Assembly (NCBI RefSeq): GCF_035046485.1
Contig: NC_085138.1
Span: 42,443,464-42,507,463 of the forward strand
Origin: Aedes albopictus
Taxonomy: Eukaryota > Arthropoda > Insecta > Diptera > Culicidae
Reading direction: 5' to 3'
Length of the DNA: 64,000 nucleotides
A program made the translations under genes and the position numbers. Below are positions 1-10,368 of the stretch, piece by piece. Every line of letters starts with the position of its first letter. Position 1 is the first letter of the stretch. The notes beneath the pieces were generated by a model. That model was not told where the DNA came from. It ran no database searches and saw only the letters and a list, made by a program, of their open reading frames with translations.

Positions 1-1322
1 GTCTTCTGAGTCTTCTGAGTCTTCTGAGTCTTCTGAGTCTTCTGAGTCTTCTGAGTCTTCTGAGTCTTCTGAGTCTTCTGAGTCTTCTGAGTCTTCTGAG
101 TCTTGTGAGTCTTGTGAGTCTTCTGAGTCTTCTGAGTCTTCTGAGTCTTCTGAGTCTTCTGAGTCTTCTGAGTCTTCTGAGTCTTGTGAGTCTTGTGAGT
201 CTTGTGAGTCTTGTGAGTCTTGTGAGTCTTCTGAGTCTTCTGAGTCTTCTGAGTCTTGTGAGTCTTGTGAGTCTTGTGAGTCTTGTGAGTCTTCTGAGTC
301 TTCTGAGTCTTCTGAGTCTTCTGAGTCTTCTGAGTCTTCTGAGTCTTCTGAGTCTTCTGAGTCTTGTGAGTCTTGTGAGTCTTGTGAGTCTTGTGAGTCT
401 TCTGAGTCTTCTGAGTCTTCTGAGTCTTCTGAGTCTTCTGAGTCTTCTGAGTCTTCTGAGTCATCTGAGCCTTCTGTGTCTTCTGAGTCTTCTTAGTCTT
501 CTTAGTATTCTTAGTCTTCTTAGTCTTCTTAGTCTTCTTAGTCTTCTTAGTCTTCTTAGTCTTCTTAGTCTTCTTAGTCTTCTTAGTCTTCTTAGTCTTC
601 TTAGTCTTCTTAGTCTTCTTAGTCTTCTTAGTCTTCTTAGTCTTCTTAGTCTTCTTAGTCTTCTTAGTCTTCTTAGTCTTCTTAGTTTTCTTAGTCTTCT
701 TAGTCTTCTTAGTCTTCTTAGTCTTCTTAGTCTTCTTAGTCTTCTTAGTCTTCTTAGTCTTCTTAGTCTTCTTAGTCTTCTTAGTCTTCTTAGTCTTCTT
801 AGTCTTCTTAGTCTTCTTAGTCTTCTTAGTCTTCTTAGTCTTCTTAGTCTTCTTAGTCTTCTTAGTCTTCTTAGTCTTCTTAGTCTTCTTAGTCTTCTTA
901 GTCTTCTTAGTCTTCTTAGTCTTCTTAGTCTTCTTAGTCTTCTTAGTCTTCTTAGTCTTCTTAGTCTTCTTAGTCTTCTTAGTCTTCTTAGTCTTCTTAG
1001 TCTTCTTAGTCTTCTTAGTCTTCTTAGTCTTCTTAGTCTTCTTAGTCTTCTTAGTCTTCTTAGTCTTCTTAGTCTTCTTAGTCTTCTTAGTCTTCTTAGT
1101 CTTCTTAGTCTTCTTAGTCTTCTTAGTCTTCTTAGTCTTCTTAGTCTTCTTAGTCTTCTTAGTCTTCTTAGTCTTCTTAGTCTTCTTAGACTTCTTAGTC
1201 TTCTTAGTCTTCTTAGTCTTCTTAGTCTTCTTAGTCTTCTTAGTCTTCTTAGTCTTCTTAGTCTTCTTAGTCTTCTTAGTCTTCTTAGTCTTCTTAGTCG
1301 TCTTAGTCTTCTTAGTCTTCTT
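1..1322. repeat. 9-bp satellite array, runs off left edge
   Basis: About 147 tandem copies of a 9-bp unit. From 1 to about 485 the unit is GTCTTCTGA, mixed with runs of GTCTTGTGA in blocks of two to five. From about 486 to 1322 it is almost pure GTCTTCTTA with rare single-base variants. The sharp switch between variants suggests separate expansion episodes. The open reading frames across it (Leu-Ser-Leu on one strand) result from a period divisible by three with no stop codon and are not genes. The array continues beyond the window. Confidence 0.98.
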
Positions 1323-3822
1323 ATTATTTCAAGTTTTCTTTGTCTTAGTTGTCATGTTTTTTTGTTGTTGTACTTCTTGTTATTATTTCTGTTACTCTTA
1401 CAATTCTTATTATTATATTTATAGTTATTTTTCCCATTCTTTTTTAATTAATGTGTGCACCCTGAGACCAGCCCTGGACTTTCCTCTACAGAAAAGGTGA
1501 GGTATTGTATTCACAATGGCAACAATTATGACGACGAAGATGATATTCAAGAGTCATTCGTTTCTATAATTATCACTCGCCGCCGTCAATGGTCACGTCG
1601 CGGCGTGAGATGGGGTCGAGGGCGCTTCGGCACTCTATTAAATTATTACCGCAATGACGTCAATAGCCGTAAAAGACTCAAAAGCAAGAATGAAAAAATC
1701 TGGAATTAATGGTAATCCTTTTCAGTGTAATGGAGATCGTGAAAATCATTGTCCACAGAAAATTAGGAGAAGTTTAGATGAATCTCTCTAGGAACGCTCT
1801 TAAAAACACTTTAATCTCCTCTAATGCCACCATGATAGCACCTGAAACCCCCTAAAGTTCTTTTAAATCCAACATAGCCATGCATAAGCATGTGCAATTA
1901 TTCAACGGAATGCAGCAACACCCGCTAAACCGTGCCAAAAATATCAAAGCCCTCTGGAAAAATAGCTCAAAGCAACTTTGGAATCACAATCAAATTGTAT
2001 TGGGGAACTCTTCACAAAAAGAAACTCATCGCGCTCTTTCTCACCTATTCCTAATACGGCTCGCCACCACCGCAGGCACAGTGATGGCCTACTACTCCTG
2101 CTGGGGTGCGAATGCCGCTGAACTCTTTTGTACAGCTCCTCGCCTCTCGGCTGATGGGTCCTGCTCCTGCCCGGTTGCTGCGATTGAACGTGCTGACCAT
2201 GCACGCACCCGGATCGAAGAGCCTCGCCGGCCGCCATCTATCGATTGATTGTATTATTGGCTGTAATTAAATTGGTAGCCACACTCCCATGCTGTTATTA
2301 CATCGTGTAGCCTCCCACCGAGGGGTGATTCGCTCTGGTATGGTGGTGGAACGGACAATCGTTGCGTTGTGGGAAGGACGCGACCGACGCGGTGGACCAA
2401 AGTGGCGGTAGCAAGGTTTTTGGGGTTGGATGTTTGAATCTCGTGGTCTGTTTCTGTTTCGGTTGTTTTTGATTAGTGATGGATGGATATGCGGAGTTCA
2501 CATTGTGAACTGTTTTTTTCTTGAGTGCGTTGATGAAAGTGAGGCAGCTTGTCATTATCTAATTTATGTTGCTACTTTTCAATGTGAAGAAACTTCTAGT
2601 TAGTTGAAAGCAATTTGGAATAACTTTCACAAAGTTAAATGGTTTTGTATAAGGATAATAAAAAAAAAATCTCAAAATCGTATATATGAAGACAAGCAGG
2701 GTATTAAAACTAATTAGGGACCCCTTAGTAACTGAAAATTGCTCTGGTCATACAAACAGTATGATACCCAAATTTAATTGTCTTTATCAACGATTGCGCA
2801 ACAAATTATATGTCTACAACATATTGCAAAGCAAAGTAAAGATAACCCTACACATCGTAGTTGCTACACACTTTCAATGTGCACAATTCGAGAGTTCAAT
2901 ATTTTAAAGTCAATAACGGCGCCGGCCACGTCCTTACGGTCATCGGGAAAGGGAAGGAATATTAGTTCGACAACCGTTGTTACTAGAAACCGTGGAATCC
3001 ACAGCATCCCCACAGTTGTCTCGGGAAGGAGTATTTGTTAGTAGGATAGGGTAAGGTGTGGATCTTGGCGTCACCCTTGGTAGGTGATTCGATTCACTAG
3101 GTATATAAATATTCACGTCGCGGTCTTCATCACGATTACGATTCATTTATGTACGCATCAGCGCATTGATCGTTTACCTTCTTAACCTTCGTTCGTGAGT
3201 TCTGTTGCCGCAAAGGAACTTCAAACTCATTTTTATAGATATAGATATTCTCAATGATTATTGTGAGCTGCATCACTTTCTTCTAAAATTTTTATCGCTT
3301 CCATATTAGTTCAGCACCAGAGTTACAAGATTAATTTGCAGAAATTACCAGACTTCAGGAATCCTCATGAAAACGCATGGGCAAAATTACCCCAGCTAGG
3401 ATATAAAGAAAAAATCGGAATGATCTCACCCAGTTCCCTTGACTGCTTCAATTTTCTGCAATATCGTTGGCTACCAAGTGTGCATACATTTTCATCATTT
3501 TACGACAATGTATCCCTGCCCCAAACAAGCCTCACTTTTCACTTTTTTCCGCAGAACGATGCAACGCGATCGAGATCCCCATGGAAACTGCCCCAAACAC
3601 GCGTCACTTTTCGCCGAACAGGTTTTCGGGAGCATTTGAGGAAGTTTAAGAGGATTTCAAAGGTTTGGAGAGGTTTCGGAGGGTCTCACGTTTGTTACAT
3701 GGGATACGAGGAAGTTTCAGAGGATTTGCGAAGGATTTCAGGAAGCATCAGATAATTTTCAGCGGAATTCGGAGGCGTTACAAGGGTGTTTTCGAGGGGT
3801 TCGTAGGATTGCTGCTGCTGCT
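1323..3822. other. No recognisable gene; mixed unique DNA
   Basis: After a T-rich exit from the satellite (1323-1450) the sequence is irregular, with moderately GC-rich patches at 2040-2240 and 2910-3060. Short open frames of 60 to 140 codons occur on both strands, mostly with non-ATG starts and no recognisable domain. A TATAAA-like stretch lies near 3100-3110. From about 3600 to 3790 the text becomes loosely repetitive (GAGGAAGTTTCAGAGGATTT-like phrases). I see no support for a coding gene. Confidence 0.5.
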
Positions 3823-3893
3823 CAGCGTGTTCTTTGAGAACTTCCACAGTTATTAAATGAGAGCTTCCTTTACCAATGACCATTTTGCATGTG
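3823..3893 (-). mobile_element. SINE fragment, tRNA-derived family
   Basis: A short piece matching the 3' half of the older SINE at 5491-5990 in the same orientation. The shared phrases are GAACTTCCACAGTTATTAA and, further on, TTCCTTTACCAATGACCATT. The match stops exactly at the TA where the DNA element starting at 3896 begins, so this SINE was probably the insertion target. Confidence 0.6.
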
Positions 3894-3895
3894 TA

Positions 3896-5363
3896 GGGGG
3901 GTTAGGGGCATAATGGACACCCGGGGTGAAATGGACACCCCTGTTTTTGCCGAAACCGTTGACTTTTATGTAAAACTTTTAATGCATAAATGTAAAGGAA
4001 CAAGTCATGGTTCTATTTTTCAAAAGTACCATATATTTTGCTCCAAAATAATCAAAATATCATTGAAATTGAAATGTGTTTTTCATATGGTGAAATTCTT
4101 ATAATTTCGAAGCAGCATCAAATAAGGTATTAAGAGTGTTGGAGTGTGTCTACCATAAAAACAAGTGAATTGTTCCCTTATCTACATGTATACGGAGGAG
4201 ATTTATCAATGGATGAAGTATTTTATTTTTGATCAGAATTTACCTAAAATAACAATTTTAATGTTGTAGTCGATTCGGGGAGAAATGAACACTGGCAATT
4301 GGCGATCAAATGTGAGGTTAGGTAACACAAAATTTTCAACTTTGGAAGCAAAAATAACATATTTCTGGTCAATACATTGCATATAAGTTATGAGAATCTG
4401 CAATAATTTCACTTTTCTTCCATTTGTATCATTAGCAATTCAGACTAGGATTCGTAATTCACTGTTTTAGAAAAGCGCCACCTGCGCAATTTAGCTTTGC
4501 GTTTGATAGTCAATTACACTGAAATAAATTTTGTTGTGGAAGCTACCGATTCCATAGTAAAATTACTAACCGTACCTATGATTCTCAACCGACAACAATT
4601 TCCAGTTAATTCCACTAAAACACTGTCAACTTAACTAGCAGTGCAGTTAATATTACCAAAAATAATCTTAATTTAACAAATGAGCATTGTATTTTTAACC
4701 ATACTGTGTTGTAAAATGCGTGTCCTGGAAAAATTAACAATGTTTTGTTGTTGAGACGACTATGCTTTTAGTTGAATTAACTACAATGCATTGTAATTTC
4801 AAGCATATTTTAGTTACCTTAACAGATTTTGTTGTCGGTTGAGAATCATAGGTACGGTTAGTAATTTTACTATGGAATCGGTACTTTCAACAACAAAATT
4901 TATTTCAGTGTACGAATGGATGTACGCGCATTGCATACTGTTAGGCGTTTATGAGAGTTTGGAAAAAATCAATCCGATTATTTTAGCCTAACGTTTATTT
5001 AATAAACTTTGATGTTGTGTAAACTCGTCTAAGATGGAGCATTATATTTGTGGTATTGATCTCCGTAGCCAAATTACTTAACTGGTTGATGTAATAAAAA
5101 AAATAGCATAAAATATGCAGAGGTGTCCATTATGCCCCGATGGGTGTCCATTTCGCCCCGTACCTTTCCTGCCAGCCCTAAAAAACACGGTTTACAGTTC
5201 ATTATTTCTTCACAATAAAGACATTTCACGTGCTGTAAATGATTGAAATACGTAGGAAGCAAGTTAAAGTTGCAAGCCAACTGATAATATGTTAAGTTTT
5301 TGTCTGTTATACAGGCCTAATGTACTCATTTGCTTAGGGTGTCCATTATGCCCCTAATCCCCC
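3896..5363. mobile_element. TA-flanked DNA element, GGGGCATAATGGACACCC ends
   Basis: The left end reads GGGGGGTTAGGGGCATAATG and continues GACACCC. The right end is its reverse complement with one mismatch. TA flanks both ends (3894-3895 and 5364-5365). A second inverted motif, close to GGGGTGAAATGGACACCCC, lies just inside the left end. Counterparts to the left-end pair lie at about 5107-5160, so the right end carries about 200 bp of extra sequence. No transposase is visible. The TA duplication and inverted ends fit a non-autonomous Tc1/mariner-type element. About 394 bp of its 1468-bp length is a nested MITE. Confidence 0.8.
4517..4910. mobile_element. MITE with about 82-bp terminal inverted repeats
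   Basis: The arms begin CACTGAAATAAATTTTGTTG and are nearly perfect inverted copies for about 80 bp, including the phrase ACCGTACCTATGATTCTCAA. TA lies on both sides (4515-4516 and 4911-4912). The interior has TAATTTAAC-like AT-rich text and no coding capacity. It sits inside the element at 3896-5363 and is therefore younger. Confidence 0.9.
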
Positions 5364-5490
5364 TATATCATGTTTTCAGTTCAAAACCAAATTAGCGACA
5401 TTTCTTCTCTTACTTCCGCTGCTTCGCCTTGCGTTGAACAAAATGTCGGAAGTGGTGCGCTGTATAGAGTACCAGGTGTACGGGTTTGAA

Positions 5491-5990
5491 CTTCCACAGT
5501 TATTAATTAAACTTTGGTCTCCAGTTAGCCTAGTGGTTAAGGCTATGGATCGCCAATCCGGAGACGGCGGGTTCGATTCCCGTTCCGGTCGAGAAAATTT
5601 TCTCGACTCCCTGGGCATAGTGTGTGTTATTGTGCTTGCCTCACAATATACAAATTCATGCAATGGCAGGCAAAGAACTGTGGAAGTGCTCAAAGAACAC
5701 AAAATTGAAGCGAGGCAGGCCAAGTCCCGGTGGGGGCGTAGAGCCATTGAGAAAAAGAAGAAGAAGTTATTAACTGAGACTTTCCTCTGTCAGTGACTAT
5801 TTTGAATATGTATAACGAATGGCAGGCACGAATATACTTTATGCCCAAGAAAGTCAGTGAAATTTCCTTTATGAAAAGCGCTTGACCCGACTGGGAATCG
5901 AACACCGTCACAGCAACATGGACCCGTTGAGTATCAGGTGCGTTACAGAGGGCGGACGGTTTTACAGGGCAGGGAGTCTACCTTTTGGAC
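5491..5990 (-). mobile_element. Older tRNA-derived SINE, split by a Feilai-like SINE
   Basis: On the minus strand this carries a Pol III B-box-like sequence (plus-strand GGGAATCGAAC near 5893) and the body phrase seen also at 3823-3893 and 59205-59503. The plus-strand order is GAACTTCCACAGTTATTAA, then the 5508-5764 insertion, then CTGAGACTTTCCTCTGTCAG onward. The tRNA-like head is degenerate. The left limit is uncertain. Confidence 0.65.
5508..5764 (+). mobile_element. Feilai-like tRNA-derived SINE
   Basis: The tRNA-related head has an A box (TAGCCTAGTGGTTAAGG, from 5526) and a B box (GGTTCGATTCC, 5570-5580). It is followed by a body containing TCACAATATACAAATTCATG and a purine-rich AAGAAGAAG tail. 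It is flanked by the 9-bp duplication AGTTATTAA (5499-5507 and 5765-5773). Sequence and layout match what I know of Feilai, the abundant Aedes SINE. Transcription would be by RNA polymerase III, with mobilisation by a LINE reverse transcriptase. Confidence 0.88.
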
Positions 5991-6189
5991 CACTAATCTC
6001 AGCTACAGGAGAATTTCAGAAACGTTTTAAAGCGTTTCATAAGTGTTTCAGGCGGTTTCACAAGTGATTCAATACATTCCAGACTGATAACGCTTATAGA
6101 TCCGATGACTAATACACACAAGGGAGTTCTTGGAGATTCTTAAACAAACATTGGACTCATGACATAATAGCATATAGTTGCAGGAGGAT

Positions 6190-7045
6190 GTGTAATAGAC
6201 TGGCCCAAATACAAAAAATGTCGAAAAATTCCACGGGACACTCTCTAGAATCGTGCCTTTGGATGAGAAGAAAAATCTGTGAAAGATTGAGCTCAATCGG
6301 TTGAAAGCTGAGCTGGCGCAGATGAGTTGAAGGTTTGTATGGGATGTTCAGTCCAAATATATGGAAAATTGGATGACCCCCAGTCTCTCATTCAGCACGC
6401 CGGTTTGGTGAGTTCGCTTTGGTTCAGAATTGAATGAATAGTAGTTGATGCCCTAATGAACAATTGTGTAGAAGACCATATCATGATGAAACTTAATTTA
6501 GTTATGGTTTCAGCCAACGAAAGCAGGATGGGGACATCTTCCCCCGTTTACTCTCGATTGTTATATGTTTGTCGGTCATATCTTGCGCGCTACATCATAG
6601 GCAGCTATGTATGTAATATTCTGCATTATCTCGATACCTAATCACGAGCGTGAGCAACGGAAATGAAGTACAACATAGCCGCCTATGATGAAGTGCGCAA
6701 GTTTCGAACGGCAAACACGTGTTGCATGCAACAACCGAGAATAAACGGGGGAATACGCCCTCATCCAGCTTGCGCTGAAACCACAACTAAATTAAGTTTT
6801 ATCATGATATAGTCTTCTACAAAGTTGTTCACTAGGGTACCAACTACTATTCTTTCAATTCTGAGTCGAATCGAACTAGCTAAACCGGCGTGCTGTATGA
6901 TAGACTGGAGGTCATCCAATTTCCCATATATGTATTTGGGCTGAACATCCCATACAAACCTTCAACGATTCTAGAGGGTGCCCCATGAATTTTGTAAACT
7001 TCTATTTTGAGTCATACAAATGTGGGCCGGCCTACTGTATAAGCA
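6190..7045. mobile_element. Fold-back element, about 0.85 kb
   Basis: A large imperfect palindrome. The left arm phrase GTTGAAGGTTTGTATGGGAT (about 6328) pairs with its complement near 6950. Further paired blocks are ATCATGATGAAACTTAATTTAG with CTAAATTAAGTTTTATCATG, and CGTTTACTCTCGATTGTT with its complement near 6740. The arms outline a hairpin closing near 6610-6670. The left arm has about 75 extra bases (about 6253-6327) missing from the right arm. No target duplication could be fixed, so the ends are approximate. Confidence 0.75.
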
Positions 7046-8409
7046 TTAATTTCATTCAAACACACAAGTTATGCATGTAAATCCGACAACATAGGCTCAA
7101 AAAAGGTTGTAGAAAATTTAAATAGACCCGACGCACAAAAAATAAGTAAATGCCCTAGGTCATTAAACAAAAGTCGGGCATAATTGAGATAATTCTAAAC
7201 CTTCACACTGACTCTCCATTACCGCCATGCATATTCTTCAACTTCTCTTACGGAATCCGCTTTGATTTTGGCCGCCACGAAAAATTAGGATCATTCAGCA
7301 CAATTTGAAACGTACCTCTCGCGAATAGCGGCAATTGGCTACCTCACGATACAGAAAAAAAACTCCGAAATCATCAAAGAAGCAATCGCCATCGCCAAAG
7401 GGTTTCGGCATCGATTGCTTACTTGTTCGTATACGAAACAGACGTATGAGGTTAGACACCACGGACACCGCAGAGCGAAATCAAATTATCTAATCTAATG
7501 CAATTATCGAAGCTTCTTCGGTAGCGGTAAATCTCATTTCCTGAATCATGCTGCGTCTCGGCAAGGGGTGTAAGATGCGGTCGATGGTGGTACCTTCTCG
7601 AAGCAGCAAAAGGTCGACACGTGGAAATAACGCGTTCCGTCCGTCGGTCCGACACGGAATCGCATTTTCCTAACCGAGCTACCAATGCAATGTACCTACT
7701 AAGTGCAAAGTGGCCATCATGGTAGTGAGGTTGCATTTGGAGCAACTTGCTCTCGCCCCTTCATTTGCCAAATCCGGAACGAGTAAGCTACTCCACGTCA
7801 CGAGCGAGCGGCGGGAGAAAAATCACAGCAAACCATGGCGCGGGCATCCATATACCTAACAAGAAAATAAAGTGGCAGGAAAAAGCTTTCAAAATAATTC
7901 AATTACGCCTCCTTCGATGATACACGTCGCCCCGTTGAAGTGAGGGCGAATATGTCGAGCTGAAGTGTGTGCACAAACATAAAACTCGCTTGTCATGGGC
8001 CCTCCTGAGAGAGAGTAGCCTTGTTCGCCCACGGGTTTCCCGAAGGGCTGAAAACAAAAATGCCAGAACTCATACACAGCGCAGAGTAGTCGCATATGGG
8101 AAGAAATATGCTTTTCTCCTGTTCCGAATTATGTTTATCGCATGTTTGCCAAGAATATCGTTTCCCATAACTCATGGCGCCCGAGGATTGCCATCCCTCC
8201 ACGGCTTCCTCTTTGTTGCAGACTCGTGGAACTACTACCGCTACCGCTGCTGCTGCTACTCATTCTCTCACTTATTGGGGGATTATGCTTGGGGAGGTGA
8301 AAAGAGGACCATCTCAAATTGGGGGGTGCAAGCTAAAATGTGCAAAAATGTCGGAGATACCTAGGCTCTGTCGCCCTCATGTTTTTATGGAGCCACCCTA
8401 ATGTGACTC
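7046..8409. other. Unique-looking DNA, no gene seen
   Basis: Irregular sequence of mixed composition, with GC-rich parts at 7540-7700 and 7780-8060 and a short GCTACCGCTGCTGCTGCTAC run near 8240. Open frames are short, lie on both strands and carry no recognised domain. This may be ordinary intergenic or regulatory DNA. Confidence 0.4.
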
Positions 8410-9232
8410 ATGGTCTCGTGGTTTTCTGGTCTTCTGGTCGTCTGGTCTTCTGGTCGTCTGTCCTTCTGGTCTTCTGATCGTCTGGTCTGCTGGTCTTCTG
8501 GACTTCTGGTCTTCTGGTCTTCTGGTCTTCTGGTCTTGTGGTCTCCTGGTCTTCTGGTCTTCTGGTCTTCTGGTCTTCTGGTCTTCTGGTCTTCTGATCT
8601 TCTGGTCTTCGGTCTTCTGGTGTTCTGAGTCTTCTGGTCTTCTGATCTTCTGGTCTTCTGGTCTTCTGGTCTTCTGGTCTTCTTGTCTTCTGGTCTTCTG
8701 GTCTTCTGGTATTCTGGTCTTCTGGTCTTCTGGTCTTCTGGTCTTCTGGTATTCTGGTCTTCTGGTCTTCTGGTCTTCTGGTCTTCTGATCTTCTGATTT
8801 TCTTCTGGTTTTCTGGGCTCCTGGTTTTCTGGTCTTCTGGTGTTCTGAGTCTTTTGGTCTTCTGATCTTCCGGTCTTCGGTGTTCTGGTGTTCTGAGTCT
8901 TCTGGTGTTCTGATCTTCTGGTCTTCTGGTGTTCTGAGTCTTCTGGTCTTCTGGTTTTCTGGTCTACTAGTCTTCTAGTCTTCTGGTTTTCTGGTCATCT
9001 GGTCTTCAGGTCTTCTGGTCTTCTGGTCTTCTGGCCTTCTGGTCTTCTGGTCTTCTGGTCTTCTGGTCTTCTTGTCTTCTGGTCTTCTGGTCTTCTGGTC
9101 TTCTGATCTTCTTGTCTTCTGGTCTTATGGTCTTCTGGTCTTCTGGTCTTCTGGTCTTCTGGTCTTCTGGTCTTCTGGTCTTTTGGTCTTCTGGTCTTCT
9201 GGCATTCTGGTCTTCTGGTCTTCTGGTCTTCT

Positions 9233-9342
9233 GCCCAAGTAACAGAAGTACCTGAATAGTAATTTCTTAAGCTAAAGTTTGCTTAAGAGTGGTTTGTTCC
9301 ACTCTTATACAGCAAAAATGTTTGTTGGGTGGTCTACTGATC
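9233..9342. repeat. Unique spacer in array, copy 1 (MITE end)
   Basis: About 110 bp of non-satellite sequence beginning CCAAGTAACAGAAGTACC. It contains the hairpin TAAGAGTGG-TTTGTT-CCACTCTTA. Its start resembles the ends of the MITEs at 49128 and 51909, so it may be a truncated MITE captured by the array. Confidence 0.75.
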
Positions 9343-10258
9343 TTCTGGTCTTCTTGTCTTCTTGTCTTCTTGTCTTCTTGTCTTCTTGTCTTCTTGTCTT
9401 CTTGTCTTCTTGTCTTCTTGTCTTCTTGTCTTCTTGTCTTCTTGTCTTCTTGTCTTCTTGTCTTCTTGTCTTCTTGTCTTCTTGTCTTCTTGTCTTCTTG
9501 TCTTCTTGTCTTCTTGTCTTCTTGTCTTCTTGTCTTCTTGTCTTCTTGTCTTCTTGTCTTCTTGTCTTCTTGTCTTCTTGTCTTCTTGTCTTCTTGTCTT
9601 CTTGTCTTCTTGTCTTCTTGTCTTCTTGTCTTCTTGTCTTCTTGTCTTCTTGTCTTCTTGTCTTCTTGTCTTCTTGTCTTCTTGTCTTCTTGTCTTCTTG
9701 TCTTCTTGTCTTCTTGTCTTCTTGTCTTCTTGTCTTCTTGTCTTCTTGTCTTCTTGTCTTCTTGTCTTCTTGTCTTCTTGTCTTCTTGTCTTCTTGTCTT
9801 CTTGTCTTCTTGTCTTCTTGTCTTCTTGTCTTCTTGTCTTCTTGTCTTCTTGTCTTCTTGTCTTCTTGTCTTCTTGTCTTCTTGTCTTCTTGTCTTCTTG
9901 TCTTCTTGTCTTCTTGTCTTCTTGTCTTCTTGTCTTCTTGTCTTCTTGTCTTCTTGTCTTCTTGTCTTCTTGTCTTCTTGTCTTCTTGTCTTCTTGTCTT
10001 CTTGTCTTCTTGTCTTCTTGTCTTCTTGTCTTCTTGTCTTCTTGTCTTCTTGTCTTCTTGTCTTCTTGTCTTCTTGTCTTCTTGTCTTCTTGTCTTCTTG
10101 TCTTCTGGTCTTCTGGTCTTCTGGTCTTCTGATCTTCTTGTCTTCTGGTCTTATGGTCTTCTGGTCTTCTGGTCTTCTGGTCTTCTGGTCTTCTGGTCTT
10201 CTGGTCTTTTGGTCTTCTGGTCTTCTGGCATTCTGGTCTTCTGGTCTTCTGGTCTTCT

Positions 10259-10368
10259 GCCCAAGTAACAGAAGTACCTGAATAGTAATTTCTTAAGCTA
10301 AAGTTTGCTTAAGAGTGGTTTGTTCCACTCTTATACAGCAAAAATGTTTGTTGGGTGGTCTACTGATC
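10259..10368. repeat. Unique spacer in array, copy 2
   Basis: Second copy of the spacer at 9233-9342, with no base difference that I can see. It shows that the duplication is recent. Confidence 0.85.

Noticed and set aside
1..1322. CRISPR-like regular array
   Set aside because: Units are directly contiguous without unique spacers and the genome is eukaryotic.
105..1424. 439-codon Leu-Ser-Leu frame
   Set aside because: It follows directly from a 9-bp unit without stop codons. No start context or non-repeat domain.
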